From Bacteroidales bacterium (GTDB taxonomy: Bacteria; Bacteroidota; Bacteroidia; Bacteroidales; UBA932): a stretch of 11,874 nt of DNA. The notes beneath the pieces are model-generated. The model was given only the letters and a program-made list of their open reading frames with translations, ran no database searches and was not told the origin of the DNA. Location of the stretch: assembly GCA_024689525.1 (NCBI GenBank), contig JAILDI010000165.1, positions 1 to 11,874 on the forward strand, read 5' to 3'. The translations under genes were made by a program, and so were the position numbers. Below, in pieces: positions 1 to 7,568 of this stretch. Position 1 is the stretch's first letter, and each line of letters opens with the position of its first letter.

Positions 1-419
1 AGGGTGTCCAGGAACTCGCTTGCGGCCTCAACGGAGCCGTAGAATGCGGCAAGGTTGCCCATGGCCTTTCCGTTCCACTTCCAGTCCGCCTTCAGAGTAA
101 GGTCCCCGAGACGGAAATGGCCGCTCATCCAGATGGCGTCCAGAAGGGCCTCCCCTATCTTGCCAACCGTATAGCTGCCTGCGAAAGGCAGGGGCAGGCT
201 GCGGCGGATTCCGTCCACCGCGGCGGCGTAACGGTTTATCTTTGTGTCCGAAAAATTGAAATTGCCTGGTGAAGGGTCCACTCTTTCATCGGCCACCGTA
301 CCGGGATCCCCGTCCGGAGGGAGCGGAGGCTCGATGGTACAGTCCGCCAGCATCCTTTCCGGCGTGAGGGCCTGGTGCTGACCGTCGATTATATAGTGGC
401 TGTACAGAAAATCCGACAT
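1..419 (-). CDS. Unrecognised protein, N-terminal 139 residues (runs off the left edge)
   Basis: The frame opens with ATG at 419 and stays open to the window edge, giving 139 codons with no stop; the C-terminus is outside the window. The start is MSDFLYSHYIIDGQHQALTP. There is no signal peptide or membrane segment, so a cytoplasmic protein is likely. A Pro/Asp/Gly-rich linker follows at about residues 30-52, then a mixed region with Trp-rich stretches (an LKADWKWNGKAMG segment near residue 108). Composition is that of a normal soluble protein. It begins 6 nt after the stop of the WG-repeat gene on the same strand, so it is probably co-transcribed with it and with glyA. I do not recognise the family and assign no function. 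That it is coding is fairly sure from the open frame and composition; its role is unknown. Confidence 0.75.
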   Translation of the reverse strand, partial: MSDFLYSHYIIDGQHQALTPERMLADCTIEPPLPPDGDPGTVADERVDPSPGNFNFSDTKINRYAAAVDGIRRSLPLPFAGSYTVGKIGEALLDAIWMSGHFRLGDLTLKADWKWNGKAMGNLAAFYGSVEAASEFLDT

Positions 420-425
420 AGGCTG

Positions 426-2327
426 TTATTCAGGCTGTATGAATGGGTCCAGGGCGGCGATATCCGCCGAACTCTTTGCAAACCAGTCGTCCCCTATCCT
501 TACCATCGCTCCGGTGTCACTGAAGTCCCTGGCCTCGTAGAACAGGGGCTGGGTAAAGTAGGGACGGGTGAGGCCGATATAGCCGCAGGCCACCACCACG
601 GGCGTCTTGGCAACCAGTTCGTCCGGGTTGCCGGGGGTGTTGTACACATGCTCCGTGGCTATAAGCTCATACATTGCTATGCCATTGGGGGCGGCGTCAC
701 GCACGTGGGCGTGGAACTCGCAGTACTGGCCGCTGGGGCCATAATCCACCTTTCCTGCATATACGGTTTCTCCGGGAATGGCCGGCATCATCTCGAACAC
801 GCCCAGGATGGAAGAGCCCAGAAGCACGTAAGGCTGACCGGCCCAGCTGTGGAAGCTGTACCGGAGGATGGGGAAAAGCTTGATTTCGGCCCTCTCCGGG
901 AAGTTCATCGGGATGAAGCGGGAAAGTGGTTCGTTCTCTCCCCAGACTCCGGTTTCCGCGATTATGCCGGCTTCCGGGTCGCATTCCATATGGCCGGCGA
1001 TGCTGAACGTACTCGTCTTGCCATATTTGACATCGTACACATACAGCACCCAGAATTCCTCAACCGCGTGGAGCAGGATATAGACCTTCTCCCCACCGTC
1101 CCAGATCTTTACCTGGGGGTCGATGCTTTCGAATTCGTCCTGCAGCACCACATCGGCCAGACTTGCCCCGCACTGGAAGCGGATGTCGGCACACTGGTCG
1201 GCCGAGCCGTCGAAGCCTTCCGGAATTGCAAGAGGGGCTGGAAGCCTGCTGATCATCGTCACGAAACTGTTCTCAACCGGAATATATGACTTGAGCCAGC
1301 GGGGCAGGATCTCGCACTGCTCATATTCCTCCTGGGAGAGTTCCTGGTGGAGTTTTTCGTCGTAATCCATCACGTTGTACATCCCTTCACCGGCGATGTA
1401 GATGCAGTATGTGCCGTCCTTGACAAGGGGAATGTGGCCGATATTGTCAGGATCCGGGACCTGGGAGAAAACAGGGGGATATATCTCCACCCCTTCCGTG
1501 GTGTACCGTCCGTACATTCCGGATGAAACCACTATGTAGCCGAGTTTCTCGTCCAGGGTGACGTCATCGAACGCGCAGGGAAGGATTTCCGAACCGTCCT
1601 GAGCCAGGACGCCGTTCTGGCCAGATTTCTCCACCCAGAGAGCGCCGTTGGGAAATACGCCGAGGCTGTCGTATTCAACAGGGACGATGGACTTGCCGCT
1701 TGAAGAAACGATTCCGGCCTTGCCGCCCTTTTCCACTCCGAACGCATCCATGCCGGGAATATCGTACCATACACTGTATTCGCAGGGAAGCGCCCAGTCC
1801 CCTTTCCTGGACAGGAGGCCCCACTTGCCTGCGCGGCACGCCCAGGCATAGCCTTCCGGGCTGAATTCGCATAGTTCCTTGAGGTTCACCTGCAGCACAT
1901 TACCGGTGAGAACCGGAATATGCAATTTCTGGCTCTGGATTGTCCGGACTCCGAGCAGCAGCTTGGACGGGCCCATCTGCGCCACCACCAGGGCGTTATT
2001 GTCGAAACGTGAAATCGAATCATAGTCCGGGGTGAACAGATAGACGTTCTCCCTGGTGATGTAGCCCCATTTGCCGCCGGCCTTGATGCGGGCCACTTTC
2101 ATCGTGGTACCGTCGGCCGATGTAACGGACTCGAAGGGCTCCGCCGCCTCGAAGACAGCCTTGATGATCATTTTGCCCCTTCCGTTGGCATATCCCCACT
2201 TGTCCTTCTTCTGTACGGGTGCGAGTTCCTCATCCAGGTCTTTCAGAGGTTTAAGTTCAGGAATCTGTGCGGACACGGTCTGGATACCGGTCCACAGCGC
2301 CAGGAGCGCAATGATTATCCGTTTCAT
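426..2327 (-). CDS. Secreted WG-repeat protein with an unassigned C-terminal half
   Basis: A 633-residue protein. I chose ATG 2327 (MKRIIIALLALW) over an in-frame TTG at 2333 because it gives a standard signal peptide with a basic start, hydrophobic core and cleavage near VSA-Q (residue 20). Residues about 43-310 carry a run of WG-type beta repeats: clear Lys-Trp-Gly motifs near residues 43-45, 86-88 and 168-170, then degenerate copies (KAG near 203, QNG near 238, MYG near 272), each followed by a strand-turn-strand ending in a P-x-x(Y/F)-D-like element. Residues about 340-633 have no WG motif and are rich in beta and aromatic residues; I do not recognise this part. WG repeats are common in secreted Bacteroidetes proteins and their function is mostly unknown. 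The gene starts 10 nt after the glyA stop, so it is probably read through from glyA, though no functional link is evident. A periplasmic or surface location is inferred from the signal peptide. Confidence 0.85.
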   Translation of the reverse strand: MKRIIIALLALWTGIQTVSAQIPELKPLKDLDEELAPVQKKDKWGYANGRGKMIIKAVFEAAEPFESVTSADGTTMKVARIKAGGKWGYITRENVYLFTPDYDSISRFDNNALVVAQMGPSKLLLGVRTIQSQKLHIPVLTGNVLQVNLKELCEFSPEGYAWACRAGKWGLLSRKGDWALPCEYSVWYDIPGMDAFGVEKGGKAGIVSSSGKSIVPVEYDSLGVFPNGALWVEKSGQNGVLAQDGSEILPCAFDDVTLDEKLGYIVVSSGMYGRYTTEGVEIYPPVFSQVPDPDNIGHIPLVKDGTYCIYIAGEGMYNVMDYDEKLHQELSQEEYEQCEILPRWLKSYIPVENSFVTMISRLPAPLAIPEGFDGSADQCADIRFQCGASLADVVLQDEFESIDPQVKIWDGGEKVYILLHAVEEFWVLYVYDVKYGKTSTFSIAGHMECDPEAGIIAETGVWGENEPLSRFIPMNFPERAEIKLFPILRYSFHSWAGQPYVLLGSSILGVFEMMPAIPGETVYAGKVDYGPSGQYCEFHAHVRDAAPNGIAMYELIATEHVYNTPGNPDELVAKTPVVVACGYIGLTRPYFTQPLFYEARDFSDTGAMVRIGDDWFAKSSADIAALDPFIQPE

Positions 2328-2337
2328 ACTCAATAAA

Positions 2338-3681
2338 TTAATAGCGGTTCAGCGGACGCCCGGCCGTGATCATGTGCACTTTCTTGAGCACCTTGTCCAG
2401 CACGGCTTCGTGCTCGCGGCATTCCGCGAGCTGCTGCTCCGTGGGTTCTTTTGCAGTGAGGGCCGCATTATGGGCATTGGCGCTGGAGAGTACCTGGTCG
2501 ATGAGGTCAACTATGATAAGCATATCCTTCTCCTCGAAGCCCCTGGAGGTGATGGCCGGAGTTCCCACGCGCAGGCCGCTGGTTGCAAACGCGCTGCGGC
2601 TGTCGAACGGGACCATATTCTTGTTCACGGTGATATCCGCCCTGCCAAGTTCTTTCTCCGCCAGACGGCCGGTGAGTTCAGGGAAGCGGGTTCTGAGGTC
2701 GATGAGCATAAGATGGTTGTCCGTGCCTCCGGAAATGATCTTGTAGCCCTTCTTCACGAAGGCATCCGCCATCGTTGCGGCATTGGCAATCACCTGTTTC
2801 TGATACTCTTTGTATTCCGGCTGCATTGCCTCGTAGAAGGATACTGCCTTTGCGGCGATGATGTGCTCCAGCGGACCGCCCTGAACACCGGGGAAAACGC
2901 TGGAATTGAGCACTGCCGACATCTTCTTGATTTCGCCCTTGGGGGTTGTGAGGCCCATAGGGTTGTCGAAGTCCTTGCCCATCAGGATGATGCCACCGCG
3001 GGGGCCGCGGAGCGTCTTGTGCGTTGTGGAGGTGACGATATGCGCGTATTTCACGGGATTCTTCAGCAGACCGGCGGCGATGAGGCCGGCGGTGTGAGCC
3101 ATATCGATCCAGAGGATGGCGCCAACTTCATCGGCAATCTTGCGCATACGCTCGTAATCCCATTCGCGTGAATAGGCCGATGCACCGCCGATGATAAGCT
3201 TGGGCTTGTGCTCGAGGGCCTTGCGCTCCATATCGTCATAGTCGACACGGCCGGTTTCAGGGTCCAGGCCATAGGCCACGGGCTTGTACAGGATGCCGGA
3301 GGCATTCACTGGAGAGCCGTGGGTGAGATGGCCGCCCATCGACAGGTCCAGACCCATAAAGACGTCACCGGGACGCAGCACGGCCATGATTACGGCCATG
3401 TTTGCCTGGGCTCCGGAATGCGGCTGCACGTTGGCATATTCCGCATCGAAGAGCTTGCAAAGACGGTCGATGGCCAGCTGCTCTATCTGATCCACCACTT
3501 CGCAGCCGCCATAGTAGCGCTTGCCGGGATAACCCTCCGCATACTTGTTGGTGCAGATGGAGCCCATTGCCTCCAGCACCTGTGAGGATACGTAGTTTTC
3601 TGATGCAATGAGTTCCAGACCCGAACTCTGGCGTTCGTACTCTTTCTTGATTAGGTCGAAGACCTGAAGATCCTGTTTCAT
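2338..3681 (-). CDS. glyA: Serine hydroxymethyltransferase (GlyA)
   Basis: A 447-residue cytosolic PLP enzyme that interconverts serine plus tetrahydrofolate with glycine plus 5,10-methylene-tetrahydrofolate, the main source of one-carbon units. Family hallmarks are present: the N-terminal [10 protein letters not shown] and [10 protein letters not shown] segments that contact substrate, [12 protein letters not shown] near residues 118-129, the cofactor Asp/His pair in [10 protein letters not shown] (Asp193, His196), and the Schiff-base lysine Lys222 in [15 protein letters not shown]. No catalytic residue is missing. The length is slightly above the roughly 420-430 residues usual for bacterial GlyA, the extra being near the C-terminus. 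ATG 3681 ([20 protein letters not shown]) matches the family N-terminus. It is transcribed leftward from a Bacteroidetes-like promoter in the divergent gap and heads a likely three-gene unit with the WG-repeat gene and the partial ORF. Identification is essentially certain. Confidence 0.98.
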   Translation of the reverse strand: MKQDLQVFDLIKKEYERQSSGLELIASENYVSSQVLEAMGSICTNKYAEGYPGKRYYGGCEVVDQIEQLAIDRLCKLFDAEYANVQPHSGAQANMAVIMAVLRPGDVFMGLDLSMGGHLTHGSPVNASGILYKPVAYGLDPETGRVDYDDMERKALEHKPKLIIGGASAYSREWDYERMRKIADEVGAILWIDMAHTAGLIAAGLLKNPVKYAHIVTSTTHKTLRGPRGGIILMGKDFDNPMGLTTPKGEIKKMSAVLNSSVFPGVQGGPLEHIIAAKAVSFYEAMQPEYKEYQKQVIANAATMADAFVKKGYKIISGGTDNHLMLIDLRTRFPELTGRLAEKELGRADITVNKNMVPFDSRSAFATSGLRVGTPAITSRGFEEKDMLIIVDLIDQVLSSANAHNAALTAKEPTEQQLAECREHEAVLDKVLKKVHMITAGRPLNRY

Positions 3682-3708
3682 ATACTTGTTTTAGCGTTTA
3701 TCAACTTA

Positions 3709-3740
3709 CAAATATAAAAAATATCCGTGAATTTGCCTAA
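3709..3740 (-). promoter_or_regulatory. Putative Bacteroidetes-type promoter for glyA
   Basis: On the minus strand TATATTTG (3716 down to 3709) matches the Bacteroidetes -7 consensus TAnnTTTG exactly. An imperfect -33 element TTAG (3740-3737; consensus TTTG) lies 20 nt upstream, within the usual spacing. Transcription would start a few bases past 3709, giving a leader of roughly 20-25 nt before ATG 3681. The leader has no clear Shine-Dalgarno sequence, as is usual in this phylum. The call rests on motif and position only. Confidence 0.55.
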
Positions 3741-3745
3741 CTTTG
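3738..3745 (+). promoter_or_regulatory. Putative -7 box for the SPOUT methyltransferase gene
   Basis: TAACTTTG followed by CCCAC matches the Bacteroidetes -7 consensus TAnnTTTG. I see no good -33 TTTG at the expected distance. The box ends 5 nt before GTG 3751, so transcription would begin at or just before the start codon, implying a leaderless or almost leaderless mRNA. It overlaps the putative -33 element of the divergent glyA promoter. Motif-based, no experimental support. Confidence 0.45.
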
Positions 3746-3750
3746 CCCAC

Positions 3751-4281
3751 GTGAAAGACAGAAAACTTCTGAACATAGAGCTCGGACGCATCTCAGCGGG
3801 CCAGTACAGGGAGGCACCGCAAAGCGGTGTGGTGCTGGTGCTGGACAATATCCGCAGTGCCCACAACGTTGGTTCGGCCTTCCGCACGGCCGACGCCTTC
3901 CACGTGGACAAACTGTACCTCTGCGGCATATGCCCCGTGCCGCCCTCCCCGGAAATCCGGAAAGTTGCCCTGGGAGCGGAGGACGCCGTGCCCTGGGAAA
4001 AAGTCTCCGACACCCTGGAATCTGTTCAGATGCTCAAGGCGGAAGGCTACACCGTGGTTGCCGTGGAGCAGACGGTGCATTCCGTAAAATTGCAGGATTT
4101 CGTCCGGGAGGCGGACCGCAGGTACGCCCTTATTTTTGGAAATGAGGTCGATGGCGTGCGCCAGGACGTGGTGGACGCGGCCGATTTCGCCCTGGAAATC
4201 CCCCAGAAGGGCACGAAACACTCCCTCAACGTCTCCGTATCGGCAGGCGTCGTGCTATGGGAGGTATGCAAACCTAGATAA
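3751..4281 (+). CDS. TrmH/SpoU-family (SPOUT) RNA 2'-O-ribose methyltransferase
   Basis: A 176-residue protein expected to transfer a methyl group from S-adenosylmethionine to a ribose 2'-OH of tRNA or rRNA in the cytosol. All three SpoU motifs are visible: motif 1 NIRSAHNVGSAFRTADAF (about residues 33-50, Asn39 and catalytic-type Arg45), motif 2 ALIFGNEVDGV (about 126-136) and motif 3 LEIPQKGTKHSLNVSVSAG (about 148-166), the last two forming the trefoil-knot cofactor site. It lacks the extra N-terminal RNA-binding domain of RlmB-type enzymes, so it is a minimal SPOUT protein and the target nucleotide cannot be assigned. An upstream in-frame GTG at 3727 exists, but GTG 3751 gives MKDRKLLNIELGRIS, which resembles the normal family N-terminus (M-x-x-x-L-x-x-x-E-L-x-R), and the upstream option would place the -7 box inside the coding sequence. 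It is divergent from glyA and convergent with the bat operon. Confidence 0.9.
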   Translation: MKDRKLLNIELGRISAGQYREAPQSGVVLVLDNIRSAHNVGSAFRTADAFHVDKLYLCGICPVPPSPEIRKVALGAEDAVPWEKVSDTLESVQMLKAEGYTVVAVEQTVHSVKLQDFVREADRRYALIFGNEVDGVRQDVVDAADFALEIPQKGTKHSLNVSVSAGVVLWEVCKPR

Positions 4282-6865
4282 TCTCTATCGCCTTGGAGGA
4301 AATCCAGCCCTGGCGGCCGTCGGCAAGTTCTACGAGGGTGTAGCCGGCTACGGTATCCACAATCTTTACCGTCGTTCCTTCGTGCAGGACGAAGAGGCTC
4401 GTGGAGCCGTCTTCCGACGGGGCGCTCTTCACGCTTGCAACAGGAAGCATGACCACCGCGGAATCGTGCCGGATGGCATCCCGCTTCTGCACCGAGGCAA
4501 AGCCGAAACAGGCCAGGCAAAGCAGGAAGGCGGCGATTGCCGTGAAGAAACCGGTGCGCCTTAGGCCCGCACGGCTTCCAAGCAGGAAGAGCAGCAGCAT
4601 TGCCAGGGCAAGCGCAAACAGCAGCAGCGACAGCACGGCCCACACGTTGGAGCGCATCGTGAACGACACCTTGCGCAGCCATGTGCGCAGGAAGAATTCT
4701 GGCACTGAATCTATCCTGTCCTGGGTTTGCAGCCGGGCGAACTCCAGATTGTGACGAACGTCCTTGTCCGACGGATCCAGCTTGCGGGCGCGCTCCCACC
4801 ACAGGATTGCGCGTGCCAGGTTTCCGTCCTTGAAGCAGGCGTTTCCAAGGTTGTAGTAGAGTTCCACCGACTCCATCCCGCTTTCCGCGATGGCATTCCA
4901 ACTGGCCGATGCCAGCTCGTAATCGCCCTGGGAATAAGCCTCAACGCCTTTGTTCCAGAGTGAATCGGCAGGCTGGGCGCCAAGATGGATGGCAGGCATC
5001 AGCAGAAGCAGGATTGCAAGGGCCGATGCCGCCCTGGGGGCGGACTTTTTCATTGACGAGTCGATTATGGTGATGGTTTCCAGGGCCTCGTGGTAGTGGC
5101 TGTCCATCGCCTCGTGACCGGCGTCAGGGGCGTAACGGGCGTATTCGCAGGAATCCAGCAGCGCAGTGAAGCGCGAGGCCACATCGGCCTTCACTCCCCT
5201 TTGGATCAGGGCCGATTCGATGTTCTCCTTGGTCTGCGAGGCCATATCCATCGACAGTTTGTCGCTCACGAATCCAAGCAGCGAACGGTGAAGGGACTCG
5301 TAGAAGGCGGTGTAGAGGTCTTTCTTCAGGAAGTCTCCGGCCTCTTTCAGGCGTCTCAACGCCATTCCGGTCGCACGGCGCTTGCGGGAGCCTTCGACAT
5401 CGGCCCTCATACCTGCGATTTTGCGAAGGACGAAATAGAGGGCTGCCGATATGGCCAGAATAATCGCGGCCAGGCTCCAGTACAGGGCCGATCCGGCAAA
5501 GAAGGGGCGCGGAGTGTCCAGCGACGTCCTGGGGCGGATGAAACGGATGTCCTCGCCAAGGTTCTTGACGCCCTGACGATCCACCGTGAGGGTTCCGCCG
5601 CTACCGGAGCTCTGGGCCACGCCCTGTGTCCGGGCCACGTCGATGCGCAGGGAATCCGTCTTCACGGTCACATACCTGCGGGCGTCCGGGTCGAAGTAAC
5701 TGTACTCCAGCGGAGGCAGCACGAAATGGCCGCTGCTGCGCGGGATGAAGGGATATTCGAAGGTGCGGGAACCGGAAGTTCCGCTGCGGTCGGTGTCGCT
5801 GCTGCTCTTCACGTCATACGCTTCGAAATCCGGCGGAAGCGCGATTGCAGGGGCCTCCAGCAGGGAGACGTTGCCCTTTCCGGAAATGGTCACCAGCAGC
5901 GATGCGGCATCGTGGGTGCGAAGGGAATCCTTGGACATCGACGCCTTTACCGAGAACTTGCCCACACCGCCGCTGAACGACGCCGGAGCCCCGGAAGGAA
6001 GGGCCGATACATGCACCGTCTGGGCTCCCGTCGCAATCCTCTTGCGCACCGTAACATATTGCGTGTCGTTGAAATGGTCGAAAATCGTTCCCGTGGGGGC
6101 GCGGCGGGTGACCTGACTCACCAGGCATACCATTTCAGCGGGGTCGATGTTCAAATCGCCGGCCTTCTGCGGGATGAGCACCCACTGGCGCACCAGGGCG
6201 GCGTCGTAGACGTGCCCGCCCACCTGCTCCTGATGGAACTCGATATTGGTGGGAGTCGCCACTTCCTGGCTCCAGAAGCCGTTGAACGTGGGGAAAGTGA
6301 CATCCTCGAATCCCGCAATGTCCACCGTCCTGTACAGTTTGAGCGTAACCGTCACGGGCTCCCCTACCATTACGTTTTTCTTGCTCACGCTCATCGTCAG
6401 GAACACTTCCTTGGCCGTGCTCTGGGCGGTGGTGCCACCGCTTTGCTGGCTTCCGCCCTGGCTGGTTGCAGCGCCGGAAGCCACCACCTCCACCATAAAG
6501 CTCTTGGAACTGATGGTATTGCCGCCGACCTTCGCCGTGGCCTTTCCCATCTGGAAAGTGCCGGTGCGGCTGGAAACCAGCACGTAGGTCATAGTGGTCC
6601 TGTCGCTCTTGGTAGTGTGCCCGTTAACTATGGAAACGCTGTGGGAAGTACCTTTCTGCGGCCCCCACTGCACGTCGATGCCATCAGGCGCGCTCCACTG
6701 GAAATCCGACGGGGAATGCTCCCCCTCCACAATGAAAACCACGTTGAAGGCTTTTCCCACCTCCACCATATTGGGCGCCTGGACGTCGATCCTGCTCTGT
6801 GCCAGGGCCGACATTGCCGTAAGTGCGGCCACTGCGAGCGATATGAGTGTCCTCTTCCTGTTCAT
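4274..6865 (-). CDS. batD: BatD-BatE fusion protein (Bat aerotolerance operon)
   Basis: An 863-residue ORF holding two proteins that are normally separate. Residues 1-604 look like full-length BatD: signal peptide (MNRKRTLISLAVAALTAMSA, cleavage near ALA-Q), a periplasmic beta-rich region with a Gly/Ser/Gln-rich linker near residues 134-150, a membrane segment near 460-480 and a cytoplasmic helical tail ending YARYAPDAGHEAMD and onward. Residues 605-863 look like full-length BatE (259 residues): MKKSAPRAASALAILLLLMP, a classic signal peptide now internal; about two TPRs (632-715); two membrane helices (about 741-762 and 771-791); and an SH3-like domain (about 804-863, ending DGRQGWISSKAIEII). 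Predicted topology is consistent: the BatD tail is inside, and the old BatE signal would lead the chain back out. It starts 1 nt after the batC stop and is last in the operon. The bat genes were tied to oxygen tolerance in B. fragilis; the mechanism is unknown. An artefactual fusion by sequencing error, or internal initiation at 5053, cannot be excluded. Confidence 0.9.
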   Translation of the reverse strand: MNRKRTLISLAVAALTAMSALAQSRIDVQAPNMVEVGKAFNVVFIVEGEHSPSDFQWSAPDGIDVQWGPQKGTSHSVSIVNGHTTKSDRTTMTYVLVSSRTGTFQMGKATAKVGGNTISSKSFMVEVVASGAATSQGGSQQSGGTTAQSTAKEVFLTMSVSKKNVMVGEPVTVTLKLYRTVDIAGFEDVTFPTFNGFWSQEVATPTNIEFHQEQVGGHVYDAALVRQWVLIPQKAGDLNIDPAEMVCLVSQVTRRAPTGTIFDHFNDTQYVTVRKRIATGAQTVHVSALPSGAPASFSGGVGKFSVKASMSKDSLRTHDAASLLVTISGKGNVSLLEAPAIALPPDFEAYDVKSSSDTDRSGTSGSRTFEYPFIPRSSGHFVLPPLEYSYFDPDARRYVTVKTDSLRIDVARTQGVAQSSGSGGTLTVDRQGVKNLGEDIRFIRPRTSLDTPRPFFAGSALYWSLAAIILAISAALYFVLRKIAGMRADVEGSRKRRATGMALRRLKEAGDFLKKDLYTAFYESLHRSLLGFVSDKLSMDMASQTKENIESALIQRGVKADVASRFTALLDSCEYARYAPDAGHEAMDSHYHEALETITIIDSSMKKSAPRAASALAILLLLMPAIHLGAQPADSLWNKGVEAYSQGDYELASASWNAIAESGMESVELYYNLGNACFKDGNLARAILWWERARKLDPSDKDVRHNLEFARLQTQDRIDSVPEFFLRTWLRKVSFTMRSNVWAVLSLLLFALALAMLLLFLLGSRAGLRRTGFFTAIAAFLLCLACFGFASVQKRDAIRHDSAVVMLPVASVKSAPSEDGSTSLFVLHEGTTVKIVDTVAGYTLVELADGRQGWISSKAIEII

Positions 6866-6866
6866 C

Positions 6867-7568
6867 CTACCAGTTCTTGTCCTTTTGACGGGCTTTAAGG
6901 GCTTCGGCCTTTTCCCGGTTCACTTTGTCCTGAGTCTCCTGCTCCTTGGCCTGGATGGCGCGGAGCATCTGCTGCATCTGCTGCGGGGTCATTCCCACTG
7001 GCTGGGGCTGGTTTTCGCCATTCCCGTCATCGTTCTGCTGATCCTGATCCTGATTCTGGTCTTGCTGGTCCTGGTTTTGGTCCTGGTTTTGGTCCTGGTT
7101 TTGGTCCTGATTCTGGTCCTGGTTTTGGTCGCCTCCCTCCTGATTATTCAGCATCAGGCGGGCGTACACATAGTTCTCCTTGGCCTCCATATTATCGGGC
7201 TCCCGGATAAGCACCTGCTTGAACGCCTCAACGGCCTTTCCGTAGTCCTTTGCGCCAAGGGCGATGTCACCGGTGTTGAACCACCACCAGGCCGCGTACG
7301 GGCTCTGGGCCACCATAGGCTGCAGCCTTTCCATCTGCTTGCCGGCTTCCTCCAGGTTCTCCTCCCGGTATAGCGCGTTCGCAAGGTTATATCCCGCAGC
7401 GAACGACGTGCTGTCGGCCAGGAGGGCGCGGCGGTAGAAAATATCGGCCTGGGGGAAATGTCCCCGGCGGAATTCCCTGTTGCCACGGCGCACGTCGGCC
7501 TTGTCCGGCTGGGCGAACGAGAGCATACACGCCAAAAGGCCAAGCAATATGAGAGTCAGTTTCTTCAT
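6867..7568 (-). CDS. batC: BatC: exported TPR protein with Asp/Gln/Asn-repeat linker
   Basis: A 233-residue protein. The N-terminus MKKLTLILLGLLACMLSFAQ is an export signal with two readings: signal peptidase I cleavage at SFA-Q (residues 19/20), or a lipoprotein with lipobox LLAC (Cys14). I slightly favour the first because the hydrophobic core continues past the Cys. Residues about 24-140 form some three TPR motifs (for example GYNLANALYREENLEEAGK near 59-77 and FNTGDIALGAKDYGKAVEAF near 97-116). Residues 147-178 are a low-complexity Asp-Gln-Asn tract, then an Asn/Gln/Pro stretch. The helical tail begins MTPQQMQQMLRAIQAKEQET; an (x)QxMLxAxxxKExxTQ-like tail is typical of BatC. It should act in the periplasm as a protein-binding partner of BatA, BatB and BatD. 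Its ATG overlaps the batB stop by 4 nt (ATGA). Placement in the operon makes the call firm. Confidence 0.93.
   Translation of the reverse strand: MKKLTLILLGLLACMLSFAQPDKADVRRGNREFRRGHFPQADIFYRRALLADSTSFAAGYNLANALYREENLEEAGKQMERLQPMVAQSPYAAWWWFNTGDIALGAKDYGKAVEAFKQVLIREPDNMEAKENYVYARLMLNNQEGGDQNQDQNQDQNQDQNQDQNQDQQDQNQDQDQQNDDGNGENQPQPVGMTPQQMQQMLRAIQAKEQETQDKVNREKAEALKARQKDKNW
7035..7130. repeat. In-frame 12-bp tandem repeat inside batC
   Basis: Ninety-six bases encode 32 residues made only of Asp, Gln and Asn. The first five units (from the 7130 end) are Asp-Gln-Asn-Gln, mostly GAC-CAA/CAG-AAC/AAT-CAG at the codon level, followed by a decayed part (DQQ, DQNQ, DQDQQ). The unit length is a multiple of three, so slippage would change linker length without breaking the frame. 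Codon copies are nearly identical toward the 7130 end, which points to recent expansion. Confidence 0.95.

Noticed and set aside
375..1289. 304-codon plus-strand open frame antisense to the WG-repeat gene
   Set aside because: A shadow frame without a recognisable domain; the minus strand has a signal peptide and WG repeats.
2328..2333. TTG at 2333 as start of the WG-repeat gene
   Set aside because: ATG 2327 is two codons downstream and gives a cleaner signal peptide.
2071..3171. 366-codon plus-strand open frame antisense to glyA and the WG gene
   Set aside because: It spans two genes on the other strand, including the highly conserved glyA, and shows no protein-like motifs.
5048..5056. ATGA at the internal BatE Met as proof of an ancestral batD stop/batE start overlap
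   Set aside because: Any ATG followed by AAA creates ATGA, so the TGA in the shifted frame carries little weight on its own.
5090..6898. 602-codon plus-strand open frame antisense to batD-batE
   Set aside because: Composition is rich in His, Arg and Gly as expected for the complement of a GC-rich gene, no domain is visible, and the opposite strand carries a well-supported gene with a signal peptide and membrane helices.
6594..7373. Plus-strand frame with a long Leu-Val repeat resembling a membrane helix
   Set aside because: The Leu-Val run is the complement of the Asp-Gln-Asn repeat of batC, so the apparent membrane protein is an artefact of that tandem repeat.
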